DNA of 33,617 bases from an uncultured Oscillospiraceae bacterium. Its GTDB lineage: Bacteria; Bacillota; Clostridia; Oscillospirales; Oscillospiraceae. Positions within the stretch are counted from its first letter, which is position 1; each line of letters begins with the position of its first letter. The stretch lies in contig CALWON010000019.1 of assembly GCA_944383165.1 (NCBI GenBank), positions 1 through 33,617 on the forward strand, written 5' to 3'. The translations under genes and the position numbers were made by a program. This document shows, piece after piece, positions 25,322 to 33,572 of this stretch. Below the pieces are notes generated by a model. It did not search any database. It saw nothing but the letters and a program-made list of their open reading frames with translations, and was not told where the DNA came from.

Positions 25322-25625
25322 CTGTAAAATGCGTAAAAGATTATAAAAAAATAAATATTTATTGTAAATTACAGGGTAGCATCTAATATTTGTGCAAATA
25401 AGAAATTAAATTTTATGATTATACAGTATATTCTGTCAATCTGCCTAAGTAAATTTCGTATTTTTTTGTCTTTCCTTTCGTTCGCCATGGTTCTCTCTGA
25501 GATTTCTCAAAATTTTTCGTTGTTTTGTGCAAAAAAAATTCCCATTTACCCCCTCGTCAGTTTTGCAACTTTATGCTATGATGGAATTATCATTTCATTT
25601 GCTTGATGTAGAAAGGACTGTTATT
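25322..25625. other. Divergent intergenic region between trmL and the metallo-hydrolase gene
   Basis: This very AT-rich stretch (main part of a 361-base gap) holds the rightward promoter at 25554-25582 and the ribosome site AAAGGAC of the next gene. A 63-codon rightward frame at 25415-25606 has no ribosome binding site and runs through that promoter, so I do not call it. I see no terminators, tRNAs or known RNA elements. Confidence 0.6.
25554..25582 (+). promoter_or_regulatory. Promoter of the metallo-hydrolase/SLH-peptidase operon
   Basis: TCGTCA (25554-25559) and TATGAT (25577-25582) are spaced by 17 bases, and TGC precedes the -10, giving an extended -10 element. It lies 43 bases upstream of the start codon. 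Confidence 0.7.
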
Positions 25626-26249
25626 ATGAAACTCATTTGGAATGGGCATTCCTGCTATACCATTGAGACCGAGAGCGGGAATGTGGTATTCGACCCATAT
25701 GAGGACAACTATGTTCCTGGTCTTGCCCCGCTCCAGTTACAGGCGGACTGCGTTTATTGCAGCCACCAGCACCCAGACCATGGAGCCAGCCAGAAAGTGA
25801 CCCTCACAGGAGCCCCATGTCATGTTACAGTGGAGACCATTGACACCTTCCATGACCCAGAGCAGGGAGCACTCCGCGGCACAAACACCATCCATATCTT
25901 ATCTGCTGAGGGAATGCGGGTTGCCCACTTAGGCGACTTGGGCTGCACCTTAACACCGGAGCAAAAAGAAAAACTACAGGGGCTAGATGCATTGCTCATT
26001 CCAGTAGGTGGCTTTTACACCATTGATGCCCATGAGGCAAAAGCGTTGGTGGATGAATTGAAGCCCCGTGTGGTGATTCCCATGCACTATCGGGGGGATG
26101 GATTTGGTTTTGATGTGATTGATGAAGTGCGTACTTTTACCTCTCTTTGTGACCATGTGGTTTACGCCCCAGAAAACTACTTGGAATTGACTTCTGAAAC
26201 ACCAGAACAAATTTGTGTTCTGACCCTATCCCAGTTCAGCCGGAGGTGA
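25626..26249 (+). CDS. MBL-fold metal-dependent hydrolase (UlaG-like)
   Basis: This 207-residue protein belongs to the metallo-beta-lactamase superfamily, in the short group related to UlaG and YtkL. The metal site is SHQHPDH (46-52), with further ligands H76 (DTFHD), D104 (AHLGDLG) and H154 (IPMHY). It starts MKLIWNGHSCYTIET, the usual N-terminal strand of this group, so 25626 is the right start; the longer frame has no support. Members hydrolyse diverse small substrates, and this one's substrate is unknown. There is no export signal. It is followed after five bases by an SLH-anchored peptidase whose ribosome site lies inside this gene's end, so the two are cotranscribed, although one is cytoplasmic and the other surface-bound. 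Confidence 0.88.
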   Translation: MKLIWNGHSCYTIETESGNVVFDPYEDNYVPGLAPLQLQADCVYCSHQHPDHGASQKVTLTGAPCHVTVETIDTFHDPEQGALRGTNTIHILSAEGMRVAHLGDLGCTLTPEQKEKLQGLDALLIPVGGFYTIDAHEAKALVDELKPRVVIPMHYRGDGFGFDVIDEVRTFTSLCDHVVYAPENYLELTSETPEQICVLTLSQFSRR

Positions 26250-26254
26250 GTGGG

Positions 26255-27592
26255 ATGTCTCGCATGAAACGAAACCTTCTCTCCTGCTGTGTGTTGTTTG
26301 GTATGGTCTGCTCCCTGTTGACCACTGCCTTTGCAGTGGCAGCTCCCAATGATTTGCGGCGGCATTGGAGCAGTGAAATTGTATACACAATGATGAATCA
26401 GGGTATTGTTACTGGTTATTCTGACGGTACCTTTCGCCCTGATCAGGCAGTCTCCAGACAGGAAGCTGCTGCACTGCTCTTTGCCACTTTGAAAGGGATA
26501 CAATCTATGGAACCAGTGGAGAGCACCCCCTCTCAGGATATTCCTGTGCGCTCACAGGACACCCCTACCCAAGAACAGGAATCCCCCTCTGTCTCCCCTG
26601 TTCCTGCCCAACCTATTTTCTATACTGATTTGGAACAGAGCTGGGCAAAGGAGCAGATTCAGGCATTGGGTCAGCTTGGGATTGGATTGCAGGACGGCAG
26701 TGGCTGTTTCTACCCGGAACAAGTTTTGACAAGGGCAGAAGGAGCCATTCTGATAGAACAGGTCTTGCAGCAGAATCCCACCTATTCCCTTACTACAGAT
26801 ACATCTCTGCAAACAGTGGCATTTTCTGATATTGCATCCCACCCTGCCCAGTCCTCTATTACGTTTGTCTCATCCCTTGGGTTTATGGCTGGAATGGGAG
26901 ATGGCACCTTTGCCCCAGATGCTTCCCTTACCAGAGCACAGTGGACCACCATTCTGTTTCGGTTGTCTGGCTGTTCTCTGATGACACCAGTGGAATTTGC
27001 CCCTCTCCCCACCAAAACAGTCATTGATGTTCCATACATCAGTCAGGTTTATCCTGTGGGTGCATGGGTAGGCTGTGAAGCCACCTCTCTGTTGATGGGC
27101 TTGAAAGGGAAAGGGTATGCACAAGATGTGTCATTGACAGAATTTCTGGACCGTATGCCAAAAACAGAGAGTAACCCAGCAAAGGGATTTGTAGGCTCCC
27201 CTTATGTTCCAAACGATAACCTGCGGACCACCATCTACCCCGCTCCTCTGGCTGCCTATGGCTCTCAATATGGAAAAGTGGTTGACTTTTCTGGAAAATC
27301 GGTAGAGGAGCTGCGTGAGGAAGTTCTGTTGGGAAATCCTGTGGTCATCTATGTCACACTATATTGGAGAAATCCAATCTATGACTATTATCAGATTGAA
27401 GGAGAGACACAACTCCTTCTCGCCAACAACCATGCCCTTCTGGTCTGTGGCTATGACCAGACAACCAATCAATACTACATTGCAGATCCTTACAATATTG
27501 ATGACCGCTACCACGACTACTACTACTGGATTGATGGTTCCACTTTGGAGCCGCTTTACATGGTGCGTCAACATGCTGTGGCAGTGGAATAA
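26255..27592 (+). CDS. SLH-domain cell-surface protein with C39-type cysteine peptidase domain
   Basis: This 445-residue exported protein joins three S-layer homology domains to a papain-fold peptidase of the C39_2 type. A signal peptide covers about residues 1-30. SLH domains are at about 33-80 (GIVTGYSDGTFRPDQAVSRQE), 121-170 and 188-238 (MAGMGDGTFAPDASLTRAQW), with a Pro/Ser/Gln-rich linker between the first two. The peptidase region (257-445) has nucleophile C274 in GAWVGCEATSLL, H393 in NNHALLVCGYD and D411 in IADPYN. SLH domains bind pyruvylated secondary wall polymer, so the enzyme acts at the wall. The start at 26255 follows GGAGG by eight bases. The substrate is unknown; the large SLH protein nearby is one candidate. 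Confidence 0.9.
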   Translation: MSRMKRNLLSCCVLFGMVCSLLTTAFAVAAPNDLRRHWSSEIVYTMMNQGIVTGYSDGTFRPDQAVSRQEAAALLFATLKGIQSMEPVESTPSQDIPVRSQDTPTQEQESPSVSPVPAQPIFYTDLEQSWAKEQIQALGQLGIGLQDGSGCFYPEQVLTRAEGAILIEQVLQQNPTYSLTTDTSLQTVAFSDIASHPAQSSITFVSSLGFMAGMGDGTFAPDASLTRAQWTTILFRLSGCSLMTPVEFAPLPTKTVIDVPYISQVYPVGAWVGCEATSLLMGLKGKGYAQDVSLTEFLDRMPKTESNPAKGFVGSPYVPNDNLRTTIYPAPLAAYGSQYGKVVDFSGKSVEELREEVLLGNPVVIYVTLYWRNPIYDYYQIEGETQLLLANNHALLVCGYDQTTNQYYIADPYNIDDRYHDYYYWIDGSTLEPLYMVRQHAVAVE

Positions 27593-27596
27593 CTCC

Positions 27597-27627
27597 AGCC
27601 CCGAATCTCACTGGATTCGGGGCTTTT
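27597..27627 (+). terminator. Terminator of the metallo-hydrolase/SLH-peptidase operon
   Basis: A perfect 11-bp stem (AGCCCCGAATC at 27597-27607 with 27614-27624) closes a 6-base loop and is followed by TTTT. It lies directly after the stop of the peptidase gene. Confidence 0.9.
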
Positions 27628-27666
27628 CAAAGTAATTTTTCGTGATACACAAAAGAGGTGCACAAC

Positions 27667-29250
27667 ATGATTCGTATTTCCAATCTGTCCCTTCCTATTG
27701 GAGGGAATGAACTGCAACTGAAAAAAAAGGCTGCCCAGCTTCTGTCTGTACACCCCAATCAGCTTAACGAAATGCACATTGTACGCCAGTCTATTGATGC
27801 CCGTAAAAAACAGATGGTGCGCTATGTGTATACCGTTGAAGTATCTGTTCCACAGGAGGAAAACCTGGTTTCCAGATGCCACTCTCCCCACATTACACTG
27901 GTACAGCACCAGCCCTACCAATTTCCCATTGTGAAGCGCACATGTTCCTCTATGCCTGTCATTGTGGGAATGGGTCCTGCTGGATTGTTTGCTGCCCTGT
28001 ATCTGGCACGCAATGGGATTCCCTGTGTTGTGCTGGAACGGGGACAGCCCGTAGAGGAGCGCACCAGACAGGTAGAGACATTCTGGCGCACTGGTATTTT
28101 AAATGAAGCATCCAACGTCCAATTTGGAGAAGGTGGAGCAGGTACATTTTCCGATGGAAAATTGACCACCGGCACCCATGACCCCCGTATTTCTGCTGTC
28201 ATGGAGACACTGGTTGAGGCAGGTGCCCCAAAAGATATTTTATGGTCACACAAACCCCATATTGGGACAGATATTTTGCGTGAAGTGGTCAAAACCATCC
28301 GCAAAGAACTCATCCAGTTGGGATGTGACATTCGTTTCTCTCATCAACTGGTTGGGCTGCATCAAACAGAAGACCATCTCCACAGCATAGAGGTTGAGAG
28401 CAGTGAGGGACGGTATCACCTGTTATGCGACACTTTGGTTCTGGCTCTTGGGCACTCTGCCCGTGATACCTTCCGTATGTTGGCACAGACTGGACTTCCC
28501 ATGGAGCAGAAGCCATTTGCCATTGGTGTACGCATTGAACAGGAACAGGCTGCCATTTCCCAAGCCCAATATGGTGATGTTTGGTCAAAGCTTCCCCCAT
28601 CTGACTATAAACTTGCCTGTCATTTACCCAATGGACATTCTGCCTTTACCTTCTGTGTATGCCCCGGAGGGGAAGTGGTGGCTGCTGCATCCACACAAGG
28701 TCAACTGGTCACCAATGGTATGAGTTACCGTGCCAGAGATGGCAAAAACATCAATGGTGGATTTCTGGTTGGTGTGGGTCCAGAGGACTTTTCCGGCACT
28801 GACCCACTGGCTGGTGTCCGTTTTCAGGAACAGTGGGAACAGGCTGCATTCCAACTGGGTGGCGGTCAATTCCATGCCCCTGCTCAGTTGGTGGGAGATT
28901 TTCTCCAAAACCTCCCTTCCGAAGGTCCCAGAACCATTCACCCCACTTACCGTCCCGGTGTAACCTGGTGCAATTTGGAGCACTGTCTGCCTGTCTCTGT
29001 CTCCCAGACACTGCGGGACGCACTGCCTATTCTGGACCGCAAATTGAAAGGATTTGCCCATCCAGATGGGGTTTTAACCGGCATTGAAACCCGTTCCTCC
29101 TCCCCTGTGCGCATCACACGGGATGAGACCTTCCAATCTGCTTTGCGTGGTGTCTACCCCTGTGGAGAAGGTGCTGGCTATGCTGGCGGCATTGTCTCCG
29201 CTGCGGTGGACGGCATCCGGGTTGCCGAGGCAATCGCCAAACAGCTTTGA
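27667..29250 (+). CDS. FAD-dependent dehydrogenase (COG2509-like)
   Basis: This 527-residue flavoprotein matches a widespread but uncharacterised family of FAD-dependent dehydrogenases. Residues 1-90 form a small N-terminal domain (SIDARKKQMVRYVYTVEV is characteristic). The FAD-binding Rossmann motif is VIVGMGPAGLFAALYLA (98-114) followed by VVLERG; then come the conserved NVQFGEGGAGTFSDGKL (150-166) and a late FAD block YPCGEGAGYAGGIVSAAVDG near the C-terminus. The physiological substrate is unknown. The start at 27667 follows AGAGG by eight bases; a GTG at 27658 is less likely. It is a single gene between a terminator and the convergent bofA, whose stop lies only one base away, with no terminator between them. 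Confidence 0.92.
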   Translation: MIRISNLSLPIGGNELQLKKKAAQLLSVHPNQLNEMHIVRQSIDARKKQMVRYVYTVEVSVPQEENLVSRCHSPHITLVQHQPYQFPIVKRTCSSMPVIVGMGPAGLFAALYLARNGIPCVVLERGQPVEERTRQVETFWRTGILNEASNVQFGEGGAGTFSDGKLTTGTHDPRISAVMETLVEAGAPKDILWSHKPHIGTDILREVVKTIRKELIQLGCDIRFSHQLVGLHQTEDHLHSIEVESSEGRYHLLCDTLVLALGHSARDTFRMLAQTGLPMEQKPFAIGVRIEQEQAAISQAQYGDVWSKLPPSDYKLACHLPNGHSAFTFCVCPGGEVVAAASTQGQLVTNGMSYRARDGKNINGGFLVGVGPEDFSGTDPLAGVRFQEQWEQAAFQLGGGQFHAPAQLVGDFLQNLPSEGPRTIHPTYRPGVTWCNLEHCLPVSVSQTLRDALPILDRKLKGFAHPDGVLTGIETRSSSPVRITRDETFQSALRGVYPCGEGAGYAGGIVSAAVDGIRVAEAIAKQL

Positions 29251-29251
29251 C

Positions 29252-29512
29252 CTATGCCAACAGCCACCGCAGCATCAGCAACAACCCAAACCCCGGTACC
29301 CCCAATAAGCCCAAAATCACCGCATTGACCAGATTGACCCCCAATGTAATGCCGACCCATTTTCCAATCTGATTAAACAGAAGCAGTACCACAAATCCTA
29401 TGGTGGAACGGCAGAGTAATTTACACAGCAATCCTATGGGTTTATGAAACAGTGCAAGCCCTGTCAGCCCCAACAAAATCATGGCTGCTGTGGGTGTGGA
29501 CATCATACTCAT
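29252..29512 (-). CDS. bofA: BofA-family protein (pro-sigma-K processing inhibitor type)
   Basis: This 86-residue membrane protein has the BofA layout: hydrophobic segments at about 7-22 and 36-55, and the signature NLVNAVILGLLGVPGFGLLLMLRW at 59-82, of which LGVPG is the key part. In Bacillus, BofA holds the SpoIVFB protease inactive in the outer forespore membrane until engulfment is complete; some clostridia keep bofA homologues with less clear roles. The start overlaps the stop of the upstream yaaL-like gene (ATGA), and GGAG lies eight bases upstream within that gene. Its presence supports a spore-forming host. Confidence 0.88.
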   Translation of the reverse strand: MSMMSTPTAAMILLGLTGLALFHKPIGLLCKLLCRSTIGFVVLLLFNQIGKWVGITLGVNLVNAVILGLLGVPGFGLLLMLRWLLA

Positions 29513-29745
29513 ATACCACGCTCCAGTTCTTTGATACGGCGAAACAGATAATCATAGCGGGATTGTAATGACTTAATTTCAAACACATAGGATTCCACTA
29601 AATCCTGGTCGCTGACCAGATTAAAACCACTATAAGCCTGTTGCAACTGAGCCCTTGTGCGAGACAGAGAGGAAATCAGTTCCTGTTTCTCCTGCTGTCT
29701 CTGGCTGTCCTCCCTCACACGAGAAGAAAAAAGATGAGTTCCCAT
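29509..29745 (-). CDS. yaaL: YaaL/DUF2508 family protein
   Basis: This 78-residue soluble protein is mostly alpha-helical: a coiled region QQEKQELISSLSRTRAQLQQ followed by VESYVFEIKSLQSRYDYLFR, the family's characteristic ending. DUF2508 proteins of unknown function sit directly upstream of bofA in Bacillus (recR-yaaL-bofA). The same yaaL-bofA coupling is kept here by a four-base overlap, but recR is absent and a surface-protein gene lies upstream instead. AGGAGG is well placed before the start. No strong promoter was identified in the 227-base gap upstream. Confidence 0.82.
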   Translation of the reverse strand: MGTHLFSSRVREDSQRQQEKQELISSLSRTRAQLQQAYSGFNLVSDQDLVESYVFEIKSLQSRYDYLFRRIKELERGI

Positions 29746-29875
29746 ACAAGGTGCCTCCTAACCATCTTGTAGACCTTTGGTATAGCTTATGTCTAGTTTG
29801 GACAAATATGCCAGAATGCAAACCACTCAAGAGGGAAAAATTCTGCCCTATCTAGGGTCCCTACTCATACATACA

Positions 29876-29921
29876 AAAACCCCACAAGATGTGATGGACA
29901 TTTCACATCTTGTGGGGTTTT
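29876..29921 (-). terminator. Terminator of the large SLH surface protein gene
   Basis: A perfect 19-bp stem (29876-29894 with 29903-29921, core CCCCACAAGATGTGA) with an 8-base loop has T-runs on both strands. It is the strongest terminator in the window and lies about 50 bases beyond the surface-protein stop. Confidence 0.96.
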
Positions 29922-29972
29922 CCACTTGTGCTTTTTCTGTTAGGAATACCAACTGGAACTTCCCTATTGCAG

Positions 29973-32900
29973 TTACAATGTCAATGCATTGGTCAAAATC
30001 ACTGCCATCTCTGCACGGGTGGTATTGGCACTGGGATTGAGTTTATTCTGATCATCACCAGAAATCATTCCATACTCGATCATTAATGCCATCGCATTTT
30101 TGGCATAGTCTGCAACTGCCCAGCCATCTGCATACCAACTCAGCAAATTGGTATTTCCAGTTCCAAAACTCCAGCCATCCACTTGCATGGTCTTTTGTAA
30201 AATCAACATGGCATCCTGTCTGGAAATGGGGTCGTTTGGATGGAACCCATTGTCTGCAAATCCACTGATAATTCCCATTGCTTTGGCTGCTGTAATGGCT
30301 TTTGCATAATAACTATTTGTAGATACATCCCAGAAGCCTTCTCCGGTATACTCAGGTAAATCAAAGGCCTGATAGAGCATCAGCACAAAATCTCCTCTGC
30401 TCACAGACTGGGAAGGACCATACTTTCCATTTCCTACTCCGGTGACCACACCATTTTCATACAGAAAATCTACCGCACCTACTGCCCAACTATGCCCGCT
30501 CATATCGCTGAAGTATTTGGAATAACTACCAGGCTGCACAGCAATTTGAATGCTTCCAGTGTACTGGTAGCCCTGTGTATCCATGCCAGTGTAGGTGAGA
30601 TTCACTGTTCCACTATAACCCACTTTGGGTACAAAAGTCACCTGTTCAATACTTGGCTGTCCAGATGGATAATAGGCGGTTGTACTGCGTACCTCTGTGG
30701 CATTTTGGAAGGAACCATCATACTGTACAAACAGCCGTCCCTGAGAGCGGTCTGGCAAATCAAATTTGACATAGCTCAAACTGCCAAGTTGACGGTCGTT
30801 ACAGGCATTTTGGAAATCCCTTGTCTGGAAGTTCACTGCACTGCCATTGGAACTGTAGTAAATCACAGATGCTTTGGCTGGCTCCTGCACAGTCATTTGA
30901 ATGGTGTCACGGAAGGACTTTCCATTCATATCCCATGCTGTGAAAGAGATGGTAAAGGTCCCTGTATAGCTGCGATTTGGTACAAAGGTCACACGGTCCA
31001 AATAGGGGCTGGATGTGCGGTAGTAGCTTTTGGACTCTGATACCCCAGTACCCAGATTGGCGTTATCCTTGTAATCATAGTAGAGTGTACCCTTTGATGC
31101 ATCTGGCAGGTCAAACCGTACATAGTTCAGCCGCTTCCCTGTCTCGTTCTGACACAGGGTATCAAAACTCTCATCATCAAAGGTAACCACTCCGGTTGCC
31201 TTCACAGTGTAAGCCAAATCCACATTACTGCCGTCTACTGTAATCACAACTGTGCCATAGAAGGTACGCTCGTTGGTGCTCTTTCCTGTAATTGGAATAG
31301 ATACTGTCCCTGTGTACCCCTGTGCTGGTACAAAGGAGATGTTGTCAATGTAGGGGGCGTTGTTGCGGTAATACTGTCTAGCCGCCGTCACTTCACTGGT
31401 GTAACTGCCGTTGTTATAACTGTAGTAGAGCCGTCCTTGGGTGGATTTTGGCAGCGTAAATTTTACATAGTCCAATGGGCTTCCTGTGAGCTGCCGACAC
31501 AGGTCATTGAAATCATCCACCTTGAATCTCAAATCCTGATTTCTGGATACTGTGTAGCTAATATCCCCATTGGCAGACTGCCCCACAATAATTTCTACTA
31601 CGCCAGTGAATCGGTTGCCCTTAATATCCCAGCCGGCAAATTGTACCGTTGCAGTTCCTGCATAGTTGCTGTTTGCCACAAATGTGACCCGTCTCAGATA
31701 GGGTGTCCCATTGGCATAGTAACTTCTCCCTGCGGTCACAAGGCTTGCATAGCTGCTGCTGCCAGAATAGTCATAGTATAATGTGCCTTCTGTTTCTGGA
31801 GGCAAAGTGAACTGTACATAGTCCAGTGCATACCCAGTCATGCTCTTAGAAAAGTCATCAAAGTCGCTGTCACTAAAGGTAATTTTGCCGCCCTGTGCAA
31901 TGGTATAATTCAAATCCCCTCTGCCAGTGGCAGCAGATACATTGACAGTAATACGACCATAGAAAGACTCACCATTCACATTATATCCCGTATAGGGAAT
32001 GGTCACAGTACCGGTATACCCTGCATTGGGCAAAAAGTATACGCTTCCCAGTGCTGGTGTACCTGAGTATTTGTACTCTTTGGAGGAGTCCACCTTACTG
32101 CCCATGTTACTTTCGGAGATATAACCATAGTACAGGGTACCACGGGAACTATCTGGCAAGGAGAGAATCACATAACTCAGCTCTCTGCCTGTTTTCCGGC
32201 GGCAGACCAGATTAAAATCCTCTTTCTGGAACTGAATCACCTTTTCTGATACCGTGGCGTAGGTTACATCCTCCTGAGCTGATACTGTCACCTCAATGGT
32301 TCCTTGGAAAAAGGATTGGTCCGACGCATAGCCGGTATATTGAATCACCGCTGTACCACCAAAATCACTTTTGGGTACAAAGGTCAAGTCAGACAGGGAA
32401 TTTTGTGCCTGCCCTGGGGATACATAGTACCGTTCCCCATTGCCTACACCAGAACCAGTGTCGCTGTCTGAATAGTACCGGTAGTAGAGGGTCCCCTGTG
32501 AGGTAGGCACATTCAAGCTGCTGATATAGCTCAAAGGCTTTTCCAACACATCCTGGCATTCTGTTTGGATCTGCCCCATAATAGTGGAAAATTTCAGGGG
32601 AGCTCCTGCTTGCGCGCTGGTAAGGATTGGGTCTGCCACTTTCCGTGTGACTGTAATCTGACAGCTATCAGAATAGTTTGCCCCTACCACCTTTGCGGTG
32701 ACAGTGGCAGTACCCACTGCAAGGGCATAGGCATAACCCCCAGTGACACGCACCACACTGCTTCCGTTCTGGTCAACAGACCACTGTATATTGTCCTTGA
32801 GGTTGTTCCCGTACAGGGTATATTTGAGGGTCTTATTGTCCCCTTCCCGCATGGTAATCTCTTTTTCTTCCAGCACAATACCCCGTACAATCACCACAAT

Positions 32901-33572
32901 ACTGTCCTGCAAAGAACCAGAAGTGGCTGTAATGGTGGCTTTGCCGGGCTGGGTACCTGCTGTAATTTTACCGGTTGTTGCATCCACTGCCACAATCCCT
33001 GAGTCAGAGGTTGCCCAAGTTACTGTCTGGTCTGATGTCTCCGGTGTCACATGGGCAGACAAGGTCATGCTGGCACTTTTCTCCAGCTCCACTTCCTCGC
33101 CCTGGTCAATGATGACACTGGCGGTGTCAGCTGGCTGAACTGTTACAGTAATACTGGCTTTCTTCCCATTGACTGTTACAACCAAGGTAACTGGGTCTGT
33201 CTGGGTGGTCTCTGGTATACCAACCGCAGTTACTGTAACATGAAGTGGGTCATTTGCATATGGGGTGACGGTTATAATTTGGTTTCCTGGATTGTCCTCT
33301 GTTGTCCAAGACACATCACTGGAAGTCAGTGTGCCTGGGACACCATTCAACCACTCCACACCTGCATAGACTTCAACCGTTTCTCCCACTTTCATGTTCA
33401 CATCTCTGGTAATCAGATATACACTGGTGACATTTCCAACCCCTACACTCCTCTGGGTTATTGCAAGTTGGCTCACTGCTGAACCAATCCCCTGTGCCAT
33501 CACCGCTGGAATGAGAGACAGAAGCATGGCAACAGCCACCAACAGGGAACAAATTCGTTTTCTCGCTTTCAT
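29973..33572 (-). CDS. Large SLH-anchored surface protein with Ig-like domains and six tandem repeats
   Basis: This 1199-residue exported protein begins with a signal peptide (about 1-26, AVMAQ) and ends with three SLH domains (1019-1068, 1079-1130, 1144-1197) that should bind the secondary wall polymer. After an N-terminal beta domain (about 47-147) come a BIG2 domain (152-230; VTWATSDSGIVAVDATTGKI) and a BIG2-like domain (231-310). Residues 327-1016 hold six repeats of about 102-120 residues sharing a pattern L-x-Y-V-x-F-x-LP, GTLYYxY, then VTFVP...Y.GT and a final strand pair ending in a valine-rich strand. No catalytic motif is seen; adhesion or S-layer structure is the likely role. AAAGGAGG sits six bases before the start at 33572. 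The promoter is mostly beyond the window edge. Confidence 0.93.
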   Translation of the reverse strand: MKARKRICSLLVAVAMLLSLIPAVMAQGIGSAVSQLAITQRSVGVGNVTSVYLITRDVNMKVGETVEVYAGVEWLNGVPGTLTSSDVSWTTEDNPGNQIITVTPYANDPLHVTVTAVGIPETTQTDPVTLVVTVNGKKASITVTVQPADTASVIIDQGEEVELEKSASMTLSAHVTPETSDQTVTWATSDSGIVAVDATTGKITAGTQPGKATITATSGSLQDSIVVIVRGIVLEEKEITMREGDNKTLKYTLYGNNLKDNIQWSVDQNGSSVVRVTGGYAYALAVGTATVTAKVVGANYSDSCQITVTRKVADPILTSAQAGAPLKFSTIMGQIQTECQDVLEKPLSYISSLNVPTSQGTLYYRYYSDSDTGSGVGNGERYYVSPGQAQNSLSDLTFVPKSDFGGTAVIQYTGYASDQSFFQGTIEVTVSAQEDVTYATVSEKVIQFQKEDFNLVCRRKTGRELSYVILSLPDSSRGTLYYGYISESNMGSKVDSSKEYKYSGTPALGSVYFLPNAGYTGTVTIPYTGYNVNGESFYGRITVNVSAATGRGDLNYTIAQGGKITFSDSDFDDFSKSMTGYALDYVQFTLPPETEGTLYYDYSGSSSYASLVTAGRSYYANGTPYLRRVTFVANSNYAGTATVQFAGWDIKGNRFTGVVEIIVGQSANGDISYTVSRNQDLRFKVDDFNDLCRQLTGSPLDYVKFTLPKSTQGRLYYSYNNGSYTSEVTAARQYYRNNAPYIDNISFVPAQGYTGTVSIPITGKSTNERTFYGTVVITVDGSNVDLAYTVKATGVVTFDDESFDTLCQNETGKRLNYVRFDLPDASKGTLYYDYKDNANLGTGVSESKSYYRTSSPYLDRVTFVPNRSYTGTFTISFTAWDMNGKSFRDTIQMTVQEPAKASVIYYSSNGSAVNFQTRDFQNACNDRQLGSLSYVKFDLPDRSQGRLFVQYDGSFQNATEVRSTTAYYPSGQPSIEQVTFVPKVGYSGTVNLTYTGMDTQGYQYTGSIQIAVQPGSYSKYFSDMSGHSWAVGAVDFLYENGVVTGVGNGKYGPSQSVSRGDFVLMLYQAFDLPEYTGEGFWDVSTNSYYAKAITAAKAMGIISGFADNGFHPNDPISRQDAMLILQKTMQVDGWSFGTGNTNLLSWYADGWAVADYAKNAMALMIEYGMISGDDQNKLNPSANTTRAEMAVILTNALTL
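30525..32594 (-). repeat. Six tandem coding repeats (about 345 bases each) in the surface protein
   Basis: In protein numbering the units run at about 327-446, 447-565, 566-682, 683-797, 798-914 and 915-1016. Units 2-5 share FxxxxFxxxC at the start (the Cys is replaced in unit 3), then L-x-YV, LPxxxxGxLYY and a TGT strand. Identity is low at DNA level, so the repeats are old rather than recent duplications. The pattern resembles cadherin-like tandem-95 repeats, which is a fold guess. Confidence 0.8.

Noticed and set aside
25415..25606. 63-codon rightward frame with hydrophobic stretches in the trmL/metallo-hydrolase gap
   Set aside because: No ribosome site, AT-rich composition makes Phe/Ile/Leu codons by chance, and the frame crosses the extended -10 promoter.
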